DNA of 15,901 bases from Phoronis ovalis (lineage: Eukaryota; Phoronida; Phoronidae): positions 1,554-17,454 of the forward strand of contig JAOXYB010020693.1 in the NCBI GenBank assembly GCA_028565635.1, given 5' to 3'. The translations under genes and the position numbers were made by a program. The notes under the pieces are model-generated. The model was not told the DNA's origin. It saw nothing but the letters and a program-made list of their open reading frames with translations, and did not search any database. Below, piece after piece: positions 1-8,545 of the stretch (position 1 is its first letter; every line of letters begins with the position of its first letter).

Positions 1-1555
1 TAAATTTGATAACCAACTTCCTGAGTTCATCTTGTAATTGGGTAATACGTGATAACGCTTCATCCCGTGTGCTTTATGCAAGGAGTTTAGTGTATAATTA
101 ATGTTTGTATATCCGTATAGTATATGTCAGCATAATAAGGACAAGCGTACTGTGTATTTCAAATCTGGATTTCAAACAAATGCTCCGCACGTATTGCGCC
201 ACGGTTCATTGACTTCTTATACATGTCAGTTGAGTTGTTGCATGGACGGACTCATATCATATGTTTGAAATTTTATGCTTTGTAACAAGATATTTTTTAT
301 CCAGGACTATGCTATTTTTTATAGTACGATTAACATGTCTACATATATACTAGGCAGGCATCTTATCGAGGTTTGATGCACCGTGTAAGCCCGCTCGAAA
401 GCTATAAATAAAGGTGTATCATGTCCGGAATTGATAAATAATGAGAATTTTGTCAGTCATACATTCAGCTTTTTCAGTAATTTGTTTTGTCATTTTGGTT
501 CGATTTCGGTTAGAGTATATTTTTTATTTCGGGAAAAAATAACTACCAGCTGTAACAGTGATTGGCGCTTGAATGTTTACCGACATGTCAACAAATTATT
601 ATTTATAAAAAAATAGTAACCCAACGATTATAATAGTAAAGTAAAAAAGTATGATAGGCCAACAATAATCAGACTAAGAGATTTTCAATATGATTATATA
701 AAAAAATAGATAACTGCGCGCAATGTATAAATTATAATGTCAATACAGTCATAATAGTCATTGCAATAGTGTACTTAGAAATATTACAGTGTATGTATAG
801 CAGCATATATACGCCATAAGCGTGACATAACATTTATTATTGCCTGCATATTCATATAAATGGCGGGAATATGGGGGTATTATCCAAACTTAATAGAAAA
901 GAAGTAATATAGCTCTACTGATATCGAACATCAGCAAGGATATTTCTTGTAATGAAACTGATTTTAATATTATGAACTTGCTGAATTTTCCATAATGAGT
1001 CTGTAGTATGTAAACATGATATGAATAAGATCACAACACTTTTGTATGCAAAATAATCAGTCCTAAGTATTTTCAATATTAGAGAAGAACTAGATTTATT
1101 TATCTGAGAACATTCGGTAAAAATATCATCATAAAATTTTATTTAAAAAAAAAAATGTTTCTATACACAGACTGTGTTTGTTTACTTTTATCTGAAATGA
1201 TAAGTGTTTATACTTTGATCTTTCGATGTGGTAACTGTTTTTGTATACAAGCTGAGTTGGAATACTAACCTAGCAAAGCAGAAACTACTAGTATTAAAAT
1301 GTTTATAACCAGAGATCGCTTGCCCGACAGAGATTACTAGCATTTGACACAGATAAATAGATTCTATCTATGCAGTAAATATTATTGCAGAAAGGTCAAA
1401 ATTAAAAGATAATTAAAGTTTCAAACTATAGCATTTACAAAAAAAAACAATGAAATGTTAATGTACGAATTATTAGTTTCGCCATTACAAAAACAAATCT
1501 GTCGTATTGTTTTCGTTTCCTCGTAGTTTTCTAGGAAATTGTTTACGTGGCGATC
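1..1555. other. AT-rich non-coding stretch left of the chromobox gene
   Basis: No reading frame here has a coding-like composition. The longest open stretch (431-616, plus) is a phenylalanine-rich frame in AT-rich DNA without a recognisable domain. A plus-strand acceptor-like site (pyrimidine tract ending in CAG at 302-304) precedes 23 open codons that stop at 374-376, and an AATAAA lies at 407-412. This could be the last exon of a gene entering from the left, but the support is too thin for a gene call. I see no tRNA, tandem array or recognisable transposon. Confidence 0.5.
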
Positions 1556-1561
1556 TTTATT
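1556..1561 (-). terminator. Polyadenylation signal of the chromobox gene
   Basis: The minus strand reads AATAAA here, about 60 bases past the TGA stop at 1621-1623. GT-rich minus-strand sequence follows around 1490-1500. This spacing suits a short 3' UTR. Further AATAAA copies occur further downstream, as expected in AT-rich DNA, so a longer alternative 3' end is possible. Confidence 0.55.
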
Positions 1562-1620
1562 TCATTAGTGTCTTATTTTTACCCCGATCTATAATTTCGT
1601 AAACAACAACTTTTAATGTA

Positions 1621-3104
1621 TCAAACAGAGACTTTGAAGAAGCCCACTGGCGTTGAAGACTCTCTGATAGTAATCATCAAATCGTTGGCTGACACGTCTG
1701 TTATAAGAGTTTCTGGTGGCTTTTCACTGAAACTTGGCGGTTTCCAATATCTCACTTCAGTACTATTGCCCATCTCGGGAATTTTCTCTCCTTGAAAAAC
1801 TGTTTGTATGTTTGGTTTAATATTTAGCGACTTAAAAAACATTAGTGACTCTTGTGTATAGATAGTTTTATCTAGCAATAAAGGTGTTTCATTAGCATTC
1901 ACATCGTAAATGTTAGATTTTCTTTTCGGGCTCAAATCCAAAGGTAAATTGTGCTCGACAATTTTTCGTGGTCTGCCAACTTTTCTTTTAAATGGATTAT
2001 ACGGTTTGGATGTGGACACTAAAACAGTAGAAATCTTTCGTTTCTTCTTAGGTGGACGACCCCGACCACGCTTTTCCTTTACAGGTGCTAATCGGTGTTG
2101 TGCTGTGGTTAATATTCCTACATCATCCTTCTTTTTTCCTTCAGCATCCGGTACAAAGACGTGCGGCGTTCTTAAATCTTCTGATTTAACTTCGTCGTCA
2201 GTTTTTCTTACATTATCCATAAGTGCTGACGATGACAACTCTTGTAGCTGACTCGGAGAAGTATTCAGGTTAGTTGTATTAGATATAGACGACCATGTTG
2301 TATTCGTCGGGTGAAGAGATGAACTCTTGCCATATAAATCAAGTTCAGAATTCGGAAAATACGAATCATACTCAAATTCCTGAAAAGTAAATATATAAGT
2401 CATATATTCAAGTAAATATATTTAATATCAGATTAAGCAAAATTACAACGAATTAATATAAGTCGTTGTTGTTAAACAAAACATGTTGCATAAATATGTT
2501 AAAATAAGCATTACAGTTTATACCCGCCTACGTTTAAAAATTTGTACTTGCCTTATAGTTTGATATTTCCGTCTTGAACCCTTTTTTCAGGCCACTATAG
2601 ATATGGCATTCTAATCTAAAAATGAAAAGAAGTTTATAAGTCCAGCCATAAATAAAATGTGAACTTATTTTCAACAAGATCGGCATCACAACATACAACT
2701 AATTGCGCCATTTTGAATTTTGTAAACAAGAACCGTCTTACCTTGTCTTGAAATCCTGGATTAAACGTGCGTCTAAAATATTTGATTCTGGTTCCCATGT
2801 ATTATGTCTGAAAATAAAAGGATTGTTCATTTTAGATATTTAAAAATCTTACAGTGAGAATAAGGAATATTCGTGTAAAAAAGCCTCTACTTACGTAGTA
2901 CTCCAGCCTTTCCACTTCACTAAATATTCAACCTTTCCCTGAAAATAAGAATACCACAAAATTACACTCAATTGACAACGGAAATTTACATATTTACCGA
3001 AGATGTAATTGTTTAATATTGTACATATATTTTACCTTTCTTATTCGTCTTTTTTCCAATCTTTCCGCAGCAAATACTTGCTCTCCAATGTGTTGAAGAT
3101 CCAT
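1621..3104 (-). CDS. CBX (Pc): Polycomb-group chromobox protein (CBX2/4/6/7/8 class), five exons, complete
   Basis: Exons on the minus strand are 3104-3036, 2938-2895, 2807-2742, 2615-2552 and 2379-1621, joining in frame to 333 residues. Introns are 97, 87, 126 and 172 bases. Every acceptor is AG after a T-rich tract; donors are GT except the last, which is GC. The start is the first in-frame Met, with an in-frame TAA three codons upstream. Residues about 9-60 form a chromodomain (GEQVFAAERL, KVEYLVKWKGW, NTWEPE, NILD) with cage aromatics F11, W32 and W35, which in this family bind trimethyl-lysine (H3K27me3). Basic AT-hook-like motifs lie at 186-196 (GRGRPPKKKRK) and 212-220 (KRKVGRPRK). PLDLS at 227-231 matches the CtBP-binding consensus. 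The end, about 292-333 (YWKPPS, ITDVSAND, VGFF), is a Pc box, the RING1-binding part of PRC1 chromobox proteins and absent from HP1. It is shorter than vertebrate CBX2. The AT-hooks recall CBX2, but an invertebrate gene may be the single counterpart of all five vertebrate paralogues. Confidence 0.96.
2380..2551 (-). other. GC-AG intron (intron 4 of the chromobox gene)
   Basis: On the minus strand exon 4 ends TATAAG and the intron begins GCAAGT. The acceptor is a T-rich tract ending in CAG at 2382-2380. Apart from the GC dinucleotide the donor is a strong consensus (AAG before, AAGT after), which is typical of true GC-AG introns. Removing it joins exon 4 (phase 0) to the frame that carries the AT-hooks and Pc box. 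No GT donor near the end of exon 4 serves as well, although one further downstream in the intron cannot be excluded without RNA data. Confidence 0.8.
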
Positions 3105-3300
3105 GAGAATTTAACAGAATATTTCCGACCTTAGTTTATAACCAGTCTAGTTCGTGATCGATAAGCCATATCCCATAATATATTTCTGACGTCATTACAC
3201 TATATCAAATCCATCTGTAAAGAGTAGTGTGTTATTTAATGAGAGGTCACGCCCCTTAAATACGCATACGTGCACACAACTGAGTCGAAATATGTGTTGT
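3105..3300 (-). promoter_or_regulatory. Putative promoter and 5' leader of the chromobox gene
   Basis: This stretch lies just upstream of the start codon at 3104. Read on the minus strand it has a TATA-like TATTTAAG at 3262-3255, followed by a GC-richer patch (GGGGCGTGACCTC), which stands out in this AT-rich DNA. A perfect CRE palindrome, TGACGTCA, lies at 3187-3194. If TATTTAAG acts as a TATA box, transcription would start near 3230 and leave a leader of about 125 bases. The motifs are seen; their function is inferred. Confidence 0.35.
3187..3194. promoter_or_regulatory. CRE palindrome TGACGTCA
   Basis: This is a full eight-base match to the cAMP response element bound by CREB/ATF bZIP factors, 83 bases upstream of the chromobox start codon. 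An exact 8-mer is expected by chance less than once in a window of this size, and fewer still in AT-rich DNA. Its position next to a gene start is suggestive but not proof of use. Confidence 0.4.
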
Positions 3301-3859
3301 ATTTATATTGTCAAATACTTTCTTTAAAAAGTAAAGCTTGTGGAATGACACGAATAAAATTAGATGTTTGAGTGTCGAGCGTTTTGTGTCAAATGTAGTA
3401 CGGTTAAACCATCATCATATATTTTAAAATATTTAAAAATTCTTATGGAAAATTAAAATCAGAACGTTTGTACTTAAAAGTACTTTGATAGTTTTTAAAA
3501 TATCAATTGTTTGTTATACAACATATTAAATATCTGTCAATTACTCTGCTCTTTTAGAACTAGACAAATTTTACCCGACACATACCAAAACGAACAATAT
3601 GGAATTGGCACAATACTAACAAGGGTGAAATAAACTTAGCCATTACAATAAAAAAGTAAGCAGTAATGATGAACAGAACAGGTGAATTTTTTGGTTACTA
3701 ATCCCATGATAGAGAGAATCTCCGTAACATATATACTTATTTTTTTTAAAAACTATCGCTAACCCCATCCGCGGAAACATATATAATCCCTTGCTAAAAA
3801 AATCTTACAATGTTAACTAAGAGAAGAATACTCACGTGTTACACAATGTATTTATAATT

Positions 3860-4131
3860 TTATTTTATGCTATTTTTACTGTTCTGCGAAGAAAAAAGAG
3901 TTCAGGTTTCACTGAAAGATTTCCTTAGAAAGAATTGCAACGAATTACTGTACCAGGAAAAGAGCTGTACCATTTATAATAAGAAGGTGGGTTTGCTGTA
4001 CCTGTACTTACTATTAAATGCAATGAATTATGCGTGGTATCATGGTTAATGCTATGCACATAATTCATTGGCAAATAAACAAAACATAAGGATATTGCGA
4101 CCAATAATATTGCAAAATTGCAGTGTACCAT
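3860..4131 (-). CDS. Speculative two-exon small secreted peptide
   Basis: I do not recognise this product. A minus-strand ATG at 4131 opens a frame whose first 20 residues look like a signal peptide (MVHCNFAILLVAISLCFV, then polar residues). After 40 codons it meets a good donor (ATA then GTAAGTACAG at 4011). A strong acceptor (CTCTTTTTTCTTCGCAG) ends at 3884. Splicing adds NSKNSIK and a TAA at 3862-3860, for a 47-residue peptide; an AATAAA overlaps the stop. Unspliced, the frame runs 68 residues to 3925. The opposite strand also carries a 60-codon open frame (3867-4049), and no homology or expression is known, so coincidence is quite possible. The polyadenylation signal is unusually close to the stop. 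Confidence 0.17.
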
Positions 4132-5060
4132 ATTCTATCATATAGCACTGATATTTCCAGTTAATCGAGGAATTGTATACATAACCCGTACCCATAACCC
4201 GTACATGCTGGGTAGTATCTCTGTGGGGTAGGAATAATTTTGGCATCGGTCTAATTGTACCTACAAGTACTATTCTTATTCTCATTGTAAAATTCGCTGA
4301 GCGGTTTCACCAAGAAAATAACGAAATTTACAGTTAACATGTAACAACGATTAATTATTTCAGGAAATGTATATAGCAGTATTTGTGTTCGTACCCGAGG
4401 GAATTGTAGTTTTAGTTAGCGGGTGGTTTCCTGTCCCCACTTAAAAATTCAGTAATTGCAGACAAATTGCATACCAAAAGTTAAATACATGTATCAATAA
4501 ATCACCTTCTGAATTTCTATTGAACCTATTTATTATAGCGAGAGAGAAAGTTTAGTATTTTTATCCCTAATACCCCGAGATAATCATTTAGCATTTACGA
4601 GAGAGAGGACTACATTTGTCAGAGCCTTGGTTATTTGTGGATACTTCATAGCATATTAAAACAGAAGTATGCAGATATAATCTATTACGGACTGGAAACT
4701 TTTCTAGTTAATCCACTTAAAACGGCTGCCATAATTTTTTATTGACCACCACAAATGATTGATACATGAAATTAGAATGAAAAATAGAAAGAACGTAATT
4801 TAGTAAAATATTGCCTTGAAAACAAACGTTTTACCCTTTCTATGGCTGTAGTTTGTTTCCAAGCCCAACCGCACCTCACAAGGAAATATTAAAATATATT
4901 TGGAGTGTTGTGTGCCTTTGTTAAATTCCGGGCCGAACATGACTAAAAATATGTATTCCTTTTTTTCAGGTCTGGATATAATCTACGTGTCGATTGTATA
5001 TATTTTGTTTCATCTAACACTTGAAAATTTGTATTTAAAATAAATAAAAATTCGCAGTTG
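4132..5060. other. Intergenic, no gene seen
   Basis: Short open frames occur on both strands without recognisable domains. An 11-base unit, ATAACCCGTAC, appears twice with a 13-base period at 4181-4204. Two acceptor-like sites on the plus strand are followed by short open runs, ending at 4444 and near 5041; the second is close to AATAAATAAA. Neither has a partner exon that I can defend. Confidence 0.4.
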
Positions 5061-5068
5061 GAAAACTG

Positions 5069-5177
5069 ACCTTTATTTTACGTTTAGAATCAAAATTATT
5101 CAGCTATAAAAATTGATGCAGTGCGATTCAATTTTTCATAAATGTTGAATTTATTTAACTGCAATGAAAATAAAGGT
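5069..5177. repeat. Inverted repeat with AT-rich centre
   Basis: ACCTTTATTTT at 5069-5079 is perfectly complementary to AAAATAAAGGT at 5167-5177. Between them a smaller imperfect pairing is centred near 5120 (AAAATTGA with TCAATTTT). The unit could fold as a hairpin of about 109 bases. It may be a small foldback element remnant; AT-rich composition makes chance pairing possible. Confidence 0.4.
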
Positions 5178-5316
5178 TAAAAACAAAATTGTCATTAAAA
5201 CGTTATCGCATTAATGATTTGCCCTCATTACATTTGTACTATTTATATCATGATAGCGGTATTAACTACCAGGTGGTAAAATCTATTTAATTAGAAAATA
5301 ATAGACCATTAGCAAC

Positions 5317-5388
5317 GGTTCCATGGTGTAATGGTTAGCACTCTGGACTTTGAATCCAGCGATCCGAGTTCAAATCTCGGTGGAACCT
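5317..5388 (+). tRNA. trnQ-TTG: tRNA-Gln (anticodon TTG)
   Basis: This 72-base gene folds into a full cloverleaf. The acceptor stem GGTTCCA (5317-5323) pairs with TGGAACC (5381-5387) and the discriminator base is T at 5388. The anticodon stem CTGGA (5343-5347) pairs with TCCAG (5355-5359) around the loop CTTTGAA; the anticodon TTG at 5350-5352 reads CAA glutamine codons. The T stem CCGAG/CTCGG encloses TTCAAAT. The internal A box (TGGTGTAATGG) and B box (AGTTCAAATCT) are the Pol III promoter. There is no intron and no encoded CCA, as expected for a nuclear gene. Five Ts at 5400-5404 give a Pol III terminator. All stems are intact, so it is probably functional. Confidence 0.97.
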
Positions 5389-5399
5389 AGCAGGCAACC

Positions 5400-5404
5400 T
5401 TTTT
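5400..5404 (+). terminator. Pol III terminator of tRNA-Gln
   Basis: A run of five Ts starts 12 bases after the last base of the mature tRNA, the usual kind and distance of an RNA polymerase III stop. Confidence 0.8.
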
Positions 5405-6745
5405 GAAAATAGCCAATGTATTCTTGTTATATTTTCTTTTTGAATATACGTCACTTTATTTCAAAACATAAATACGAAGTCATGACTAAAAAAAACAATA
5501 GTACTTACATGGGAAACACCTTCCCAAAAACATTTCACAATATTCAGGCCAACCACAACTAAAAAGTAGATTATCTGGACCTAAGACATGTCACTGATGT
5601 GAACTGTTTTTAGACAAAAAGGACAACCCTGAATAAGGTAATAAGTACTTAAAAATAGGTTTAAAAACGGCTTTACTGCTTAGTCATTGCATCGATGTCA
5701 TACCACTTTATGGTTCAAGTGGTTTATTATATGTTATCAAAACGTTTCACACGATTCTTTATAACTGTTTGAAAAAAGGAAAGTTATAACGTCCAGCAGA
5801 ACTGTACGTATTATATAATATTAATTGTTAACAGAAAAAAAATTCATAAATTTTAACAACACTGTAATTAACCCTTCATAATTTCCTTCTCATTTTTTTG
5901 AAAACGCAATTGGAGCAAAACATTATATACAAGGTAACTCTTATATATCTACCTGTTGACGCTAGTAGATACTGCTGAGAGCGAAAATACATAACTTTCT
6001 AAATTTAGGCATTCCTGAAAAAAAAAATTATTATACGTATTATATTCACAGCCATGTACAGAATAAATATATCATATATCGGAATATAATACATATATTT
6101 AATGCAAAAAAATTCATACTATACATGTATTTTGCAAAGCATACAGTAAAATAATTACTATATTTGAATTTCCGTTGGATAAAAATAAAAACATATGTTT
6201 TCGAAATAATATAATATGCTCTGATCGACATGTGACTATAATTTTCAGTTTCTTGTTTTAGTCGAAGAACATTTCATGGTGACCGAATATGGTGGTGGCT
6301 GGAGGTTTGTATAGTGTTTCTTTAAGTTTCAGCTAAAAATATTTACTAGTTGAGAATTATCTAAATCACGACAATTTCATGTTAGGTGTTGCTGGTTCGA
6401 AATATTGTGGATATACTTGAGAACACTTACCCTTATATAACCAGCCAATAGCTACTCATAAATTTAATTTTGCTATATAATAGCTAACCATAATGCATGT
6501 AGCGGCCACCTAAAATACTACTACGGCAATAAGAAATCCATTCGTTATAAATGAACATAATCAATAGAATTTAAATATTTATACCTGTCATATGAAAAAA
6601 AATTTGAAGATGAATTTTTAATTTAAAGCAAAATACTCATTAATGAAATATTGATTTTATTTAGATTTGCTTGTAATTTATTGCATAATTCTTGGGTATA
6701 TAATATTTACATGTATATCTGCCATAAAACAATAATACTTAACAG
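5405..6745. other. Intergenic, no gene seen
   Basis: This is AT-rich DNA without a convincing coding region. The minus frame at 6046-6231 is rich in Tyr, Phe and Ile and has no domain. One minus-strand acceptor-like site (ten Ts then CAG, before 6014) is followed by 20 open codons to a possible donor near 5953, but no partner exon was found. Confidence 0.4.
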
Positions 6746-6747
6746 AC

Positions 6748-7807
6748 TGGTCAAAATTATTCCTGGAGAGGGGCCGAGAAATATGACGGGAGACATTTTT
6801 TGGTGATTATAAGGGGGTGGGACAACGTTTTTTTTATAGTACCAAAGGGGGCCATTTTTTTACCTTAATATTCAGAATCGAAAAATGGCCGTTTGCTGAT
6901 TTCCATTAATGGTAATCCTTAAAGTCGAAACAGAGAATATAACATTATCGATCAGAATGTCTGTTGTGTCTAATTATATCTATAATAGGCTTAATTTTAT
7001 AGCTAAAGCTATATCAAACTTCCTTGTAAAATTACTCAAATTTCACAAGGGTTTTTAATTATTTATATATTACCAAATTAAACTGTTTTCGAGTGCGGGT
7101 CTTTGTTATTGCGTAGTTTAAACGTTGTTGAATTTCAACATTCGTAATCAGCCTATTGACATAGAACTTTTTAAAAGAAGCCAAAAGCGCAACAGAAAAT
7201 ACCAATCACTAATAGGGTAACAACCGATAAATAAAATGAGGAATAATTCAACATTACTTAAAAGATTAATTTTGTGGATTTCTAAATTCTCAAGTATGTA
7301 GTCCACCAACAATAATGCTTAACACTGTAGTGCAATTTGATTTATTGAAAAAAAGTTGCTACTTTAAATTAAATAAACTTCTTCATATAAAAGGTTTTTA
7401 AATGTATAAAAGTGACACAATGTGTCACGGCAAAAAAGAGTCCAGAATGCACCAGATTACAGGAAATCACACTCCAGATATTCCAAAATTTTATGGGGGC
7501 AAGCCCCTGGAACCACCTAGATTTGCTTCGCTCCCGGAATATCCAAATGTACTCCCTAACTTAAATTTCTGGATCCGTGTCACAACGCGCGTTTGAAAAT
7601 AATTAAACTTCTAGCATTGAATGACCATATACAGTACATGTCTTGTGTTATACATATAATAATCATATGAAACGGTATTGTTAAGCTATTGATGGGGGGG
7701 ATTTTATTTTTGGTGCTGTCGGGGAATTTCACATTCTTGAGGAGGCCATTTTCCCCTCTAAATTTGAAATTATATTATCCGCTTTCCCGGGAAATAAGTT
7801 CTGGCCA
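6748..7807. mobile_element. Possible decayed non-autonomous element with imperfect inverted ends
   Basis: The left end reads TGGTCAAAATTATTCCTGG from 6748. The minus strand from 7807 reads TGGCCAGAACTTATTTCCCGG, an imperfect inverted match over about 20 bases with one gap. Both ends have G-rich patches unlike the flanks. TTTTTGGTG followed after several tens of bases by GGCCATTTT occurs near 6797-6858 and again near 7709-7756 in the same orientation, and AAAAATGGCC near 6884-6893 makes a short inverted pair with the first copy. There is no transposase frame inside. I noted no clear target-site duplication, so the borders are provisional, and this may be a cluster of repeat fragments instead of one element. 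Confidence 0.4.
7430..7595. repeat. Probable dispersed-repeat fragment with GGGGGCAAGCCCC core
   Basis: A GC-richer segment contains a near-palindromic core (GGGGGCAAGCCCCTGG at 7496-7511), then a C-rich tract and TTTCTGGATCCGTGTC. The style resembles interspersed repeats that I recall in marine invertebrate genomes, with a G-run/C-run core followed by a GGATCCG end; this comes from memory and is unverified. The 64-codon plus-strand frame across it (7402-7596) is most likely incidental. Confidence 0.4.
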
Positions 7808-7825
7808 ACCCCTAAATTAGTTCAC

Positions 7826-7960
7826 TTTTTCTTATTCGATTTTGAGTCGAATAAGGAAACGGAAATTATTTCCTTATACCTTTTTCCTTATTTGGCTCTA
7901 GGATATATAAAACTTAGAGTTTTATATATCCTAGTTTGGCTCAAAATCGAATAAGAAAAA
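7826..7960. repeat. Foldback element, copy 1 (nested perfect inverted repeats)
   Basis: The outer arms of 21 bases, 7826-7846 and 7940-7960, are perfectly complementary. The inner arms of 17 bases, 7898-7914 (CTAGGATATATAAAACT) and 7918-7934, are also perfect, with a three-base TAG loop. The single strand would fold into a long hairpin. Exact arms suggest recent origin or active maintenance. A diverged relative lies about 600 bases to the right, so this looks like a small foldback or MITE family, not a regulatory hairpin. Confidence 0.85.
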
Positions 7961-8397
7961 AGGAAATAATTCGTTTTTACTGCCTCTCTACATAGTAGAG
8001 ACAAGTATACCATAAACAGCTCCAAATTACGTGGATCGTATTTCCTTCGTCATTTTACCTCTTTGTGGCTCATAAGGAAGTATGCAAGATTTAGTCAAAA
8101 TGCTGGACGTGTCCTGTAAATTTTGTGTTGGTTGGACCCTTACTTTTGTTTATAACTATATTTTTATGTAAGAGTACTTAATGACTCTTATCATTTGCTC
8201 ATCAGTGACAGTTGTTTAGTCGTTGCTTACGAACTGTAAATTAATTTATAGGAGGGGATCTCGGCAAATTTAGGCGAAGATTACACTTTTTCTACTAAAT
8301 TAATCTGTATAGAACCACAAATGTATAATTAACTACAAAAAAAAATCAATCTAAAGAGAGACAGGTCGCTATAGGTTTCCAAACATATATAGCTTGG

Positions 8398-8545
8398 TTT
8401 CTTATTCCTTTTATTAAACTTGGGATTCTCACAAGGCTCGAACTTTTCCTTCTTGAAACCCTTGATCGAATAAAGAAAAGGGAAGTAGCTCCTTTTGTCC
8501 TTGTTCAATAAGGATAATAAGGAAAAGGGAAAAAGGAGCTAGCTT
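8398..8545. repeat. Foldback element, copy 2 (diverged relative of copy 1)
   Basis: TAGCTCCTTTT at 8486-8496 is perfectly complementary to AAAAGGAGCTA at 8531-8541, with further imperfect pairing inside. The stretch from 8462 (TTGATCGAATAAAGAAAAGG, then GAAG...TCCTTTTGTCC) aligns directly with copy 1 from 7843 (TTGAGTCGAATAAGGAAACG, then GAAATT...TCCTTATACC). The two are therefore related copies in the same orientation. Outer boundaries are approximate. Confidence 0.6.

Noticed and set aside
305-376. Possible last exon of a plus-strand gene, with AATAAA at 407
   Set aside because: Only 23 open codons, no upstream partner and no recognisable sequence; acceptor-like T-runs are common here.
1910-2251. 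113-codon plus-strand frame
   Set aside because: It is the antisense shadow of exon 5 of the chromobox gene, whose frame is fixed by AT-hook and Pc-box homology.
3867-4049. 60-codon plus-strand frame with a donor-like GTGGGT inside
   Set aside because: No domain, weak splice context, and it overlaps the competing minus-strand candidate.
4052-4285. 77-codon minus-strand frame
   Set aside because: Unstructured translation with no motif; probably chance.
4970-5043. Strong plus-strand acceptor followed by 23 open codons, stop and AATAAATAAA
   Set aside because: Tempting as a terminal exon, but no matching upstream exon with a compatible phase could be found.
5953-6014. Minus-strand exon-like segment between a ten-T acceptor and GTAGAT
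   Set aside because: Twenty open codons without partner exons or family resemblance; expected by chance in this composition.
6264-6306. Short GGTGGTGGCTGG segment after a TTTTAG acceptor
   Set aside because: The frame stops almost at once and the donor is poor.
7402-7596. 64-codon plus-strand frame
   Set aside because: It coincides with a probable repeat fragment and shows no domain.
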